This document shows positions 63,342 to 64,000 of a stretch of 64,000 nucleotides of DNA, piece after piece. The stretch covers positions 62,001-126,000 of the forward strand of contig JBCDBR010000003.1 of assembly GCA_039183205.1 (NCBI GenBank), given 5' to 3'. Made by a program: the position numbers and the translations under genes. The first letter of the stretch is position 1. Each line of letters begins with the position of its first letter. Under the pieces are notes generated by a model. It was not told the DNA's origin and ran no database searches. It saw only the letters and a program-made list of their open reading frames with translations. Origin of the DNA: HKCCE3408 sp039183205 (GTDB taxonomy: Bacteria; Pseudomonadota; Alphaproteobacteria; Rhodobacterales; Rhodobacteraceae).

Positions 63342-64000
63342 CTAAAGGGGCCAAATCATTGGGATGGCAAGGCATACGACCACCCCCAACGACAGGTTGA
63401 GTGGAATGCCAACCCGCATGAAATCGGTGAACTTATAGCCGCCCGGGCCGTAGACCAGCATATTGGTTTGATAGCCGATCGGTGTTGCAAAGCAAGCCGA
63501 GGCCGCAATCATGACCGCGACGACAAGCGGTCGCGCATCCACCCCCGTTGCCTCAGCAAGGCCAATCGCGATTGGCGTCATGATCACGGCAATTGCATTG
63601 TTGGACACAAGTTCCGTGAAGAGGCTGGTCAGAAAGTAGACGACCCAAACCAGAATCCATGGCGGCACGTCGTGCAATCCGCCGGCGGCACGGCCAACGA
63701 TGAGCGCCACGGCTCCGGTTTCTTGCAGAGCTGCGCCGACCGCCAGCATCGCAAAGATCAGCGCCAGCAGGCGTCCATCGATAAAACCAAAAGCTTCCTC
63801 AGCATCGATGCAGCGTGTCAAGAGAACGAGCGCCACGGCCAAAACGGCCAACAGAAGGATCGGCGCCAGGTCGAATGCGGCCAGCACGACGATCCCCCCC
63901 ATAGCCGCAATCGCGATCGGCGCCTTGCCTCGCCTGTAGGCGCGCTCCTTTGGTTCGGACACATCGACAAGCCCCATATCCGCCGCCAGTCTTTCGATGT
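63342..64000 (-). CDS. SLC13-family permease, C-terminal part (runs off the right edge)
   Basis: The last 219 codons of a second SLC13-type permease; the frame stays open to the window edge (IERLAADMGLVDVSEP upstream of the first in-window ATG), so the N-terminal transmembrane half and any TrkA-C domains lie outside. Visible are the helical C-terminal half with TSLFTELVSNNAIAVIMTP, the conserved CFATPIGYQTNMLVYGPGGY, and a final hydrophobic segment ending IPMIWPL. It resembles the permease at 61054 but is not a close duplicate. Confidence 0.9.
   Translation of the reverse strand, partial: IERLAADMGLVDVSEPKERAYRRGKAPIAIAAMGGIVVLAAFDLAPILLLAVLAVALVLLTRCIDAEEAFGFIDGRLLALIFAMLAVGAALQETGAVALIVGRAAGGLHDVPPWILVWVVYFLTSLFTELVSNNAIAVIMTPIAIGLAEATGVDARPLVVAVMIAASACFATPIGYQTNMLVYGPGGYKFTDFMRVGIPLNLSLGVVVCLAIPMIWPL

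Overview
The window is one contiguous stretch of an alphaproteobacterial chromosome, most likely from the Rhodobacteraceae/Roseobacter group. The basis is gene content typical of that group: a fdxA-carD pair, a Suv3-like helicase next to an S4-domain protein, an hdaA-ppk-ppx block, lolCD downstream of proS, pccB/pccA/scpA together with a DUF4174 gene, and a perfect TTTGCAAA-N4-TTTGCAAA site upstream of pccB. GC content is high and genes are densely packed, with many 4-8 nt start/stop overlaps. I see no rRNA or tRNA genes, insertion sequence, prophage or CRISPR array. This is mostly core chromosome; the interest lies in small regulatory signals and in several enzyme-family members that have lost canonical catalytic residues.

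Layout. 1-4.2 kb: the 5' part of pntA (minus), an SDR oxidoreductase, a DUF3422 membrane protein, a small lipoprotein and moaA. 4.2-13.6 kb: a peptide-use locus. Three M20-family hydrolases (two tandem amidohydrolase paralogues and an ArgE-like deacylase) and a fused two-domain ABC ATPase run leftward. A periplasmic solute-binding protein and two permeases run rightward. 13.7-24.7 kb: a degenerate M50-like membrane protein, xseA, purD, a D-lyxose isomerase-like cupin, a 2-oxoglutarate/Fe(II) oxygenase, hpd with a divergent Lrp-type regulator, a Kef-type antiporter, and divergent cobT/cobS. 24.7-30.2 kb (minus): a small lipoprotein, carD with a long structured leader, fdxA, an Hsp15-like S4 protein apparently starting at CTG, the Suv3-like helicase and a TPR protein. 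30.2-35.4 kb: an SCP2 protein, an alpha/beta hydrolase, lolD, lolC/E, a SnoaL-like protein and proS.

35.4-51.2 kb (nearly all minus): ppx, ppk, hdaA, an AI-2E-family permease, a dienelactone-hydrolase-like protein, scpA, a sulfotransferase-like protein, pccA, and pccB followed by a small AT-richer membrane-protein gene, ridA and a short unknown ORF. PccB/PccA carboxylate propionyl-CoA, and ScpA, a B12-dependent mutase, converts the product toward succinyl-CoA. The PccR-type operator in front of pccB suggests induction by short-chain acyl-CoA. cobT and cobS in the same window fit with the need for cobalamin.

51.2-64.0 kb: an accessory-looking series of single genes. These are a Bcr/CflA-type MFS exporter, a HIT protein, a CoxG-like SRPBCC protein, a HAD-like protein lacking the nucleophile, an EamA exporter, a LysE/ArgO exporter, a CAT-fold acetyltransferase, a PadR regulator coupled to an unknown gene, yebC, a HisA paralogue, a proline iminopeptidase, and a YqhA protein between two SLC13-type permeases (the second cut by the window end). 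Start sites were chosen from Shine-Dalgarno spacing, overlap with neighbours and family length. All functional calls rest on motif and family recognition by eye; no database search was run.
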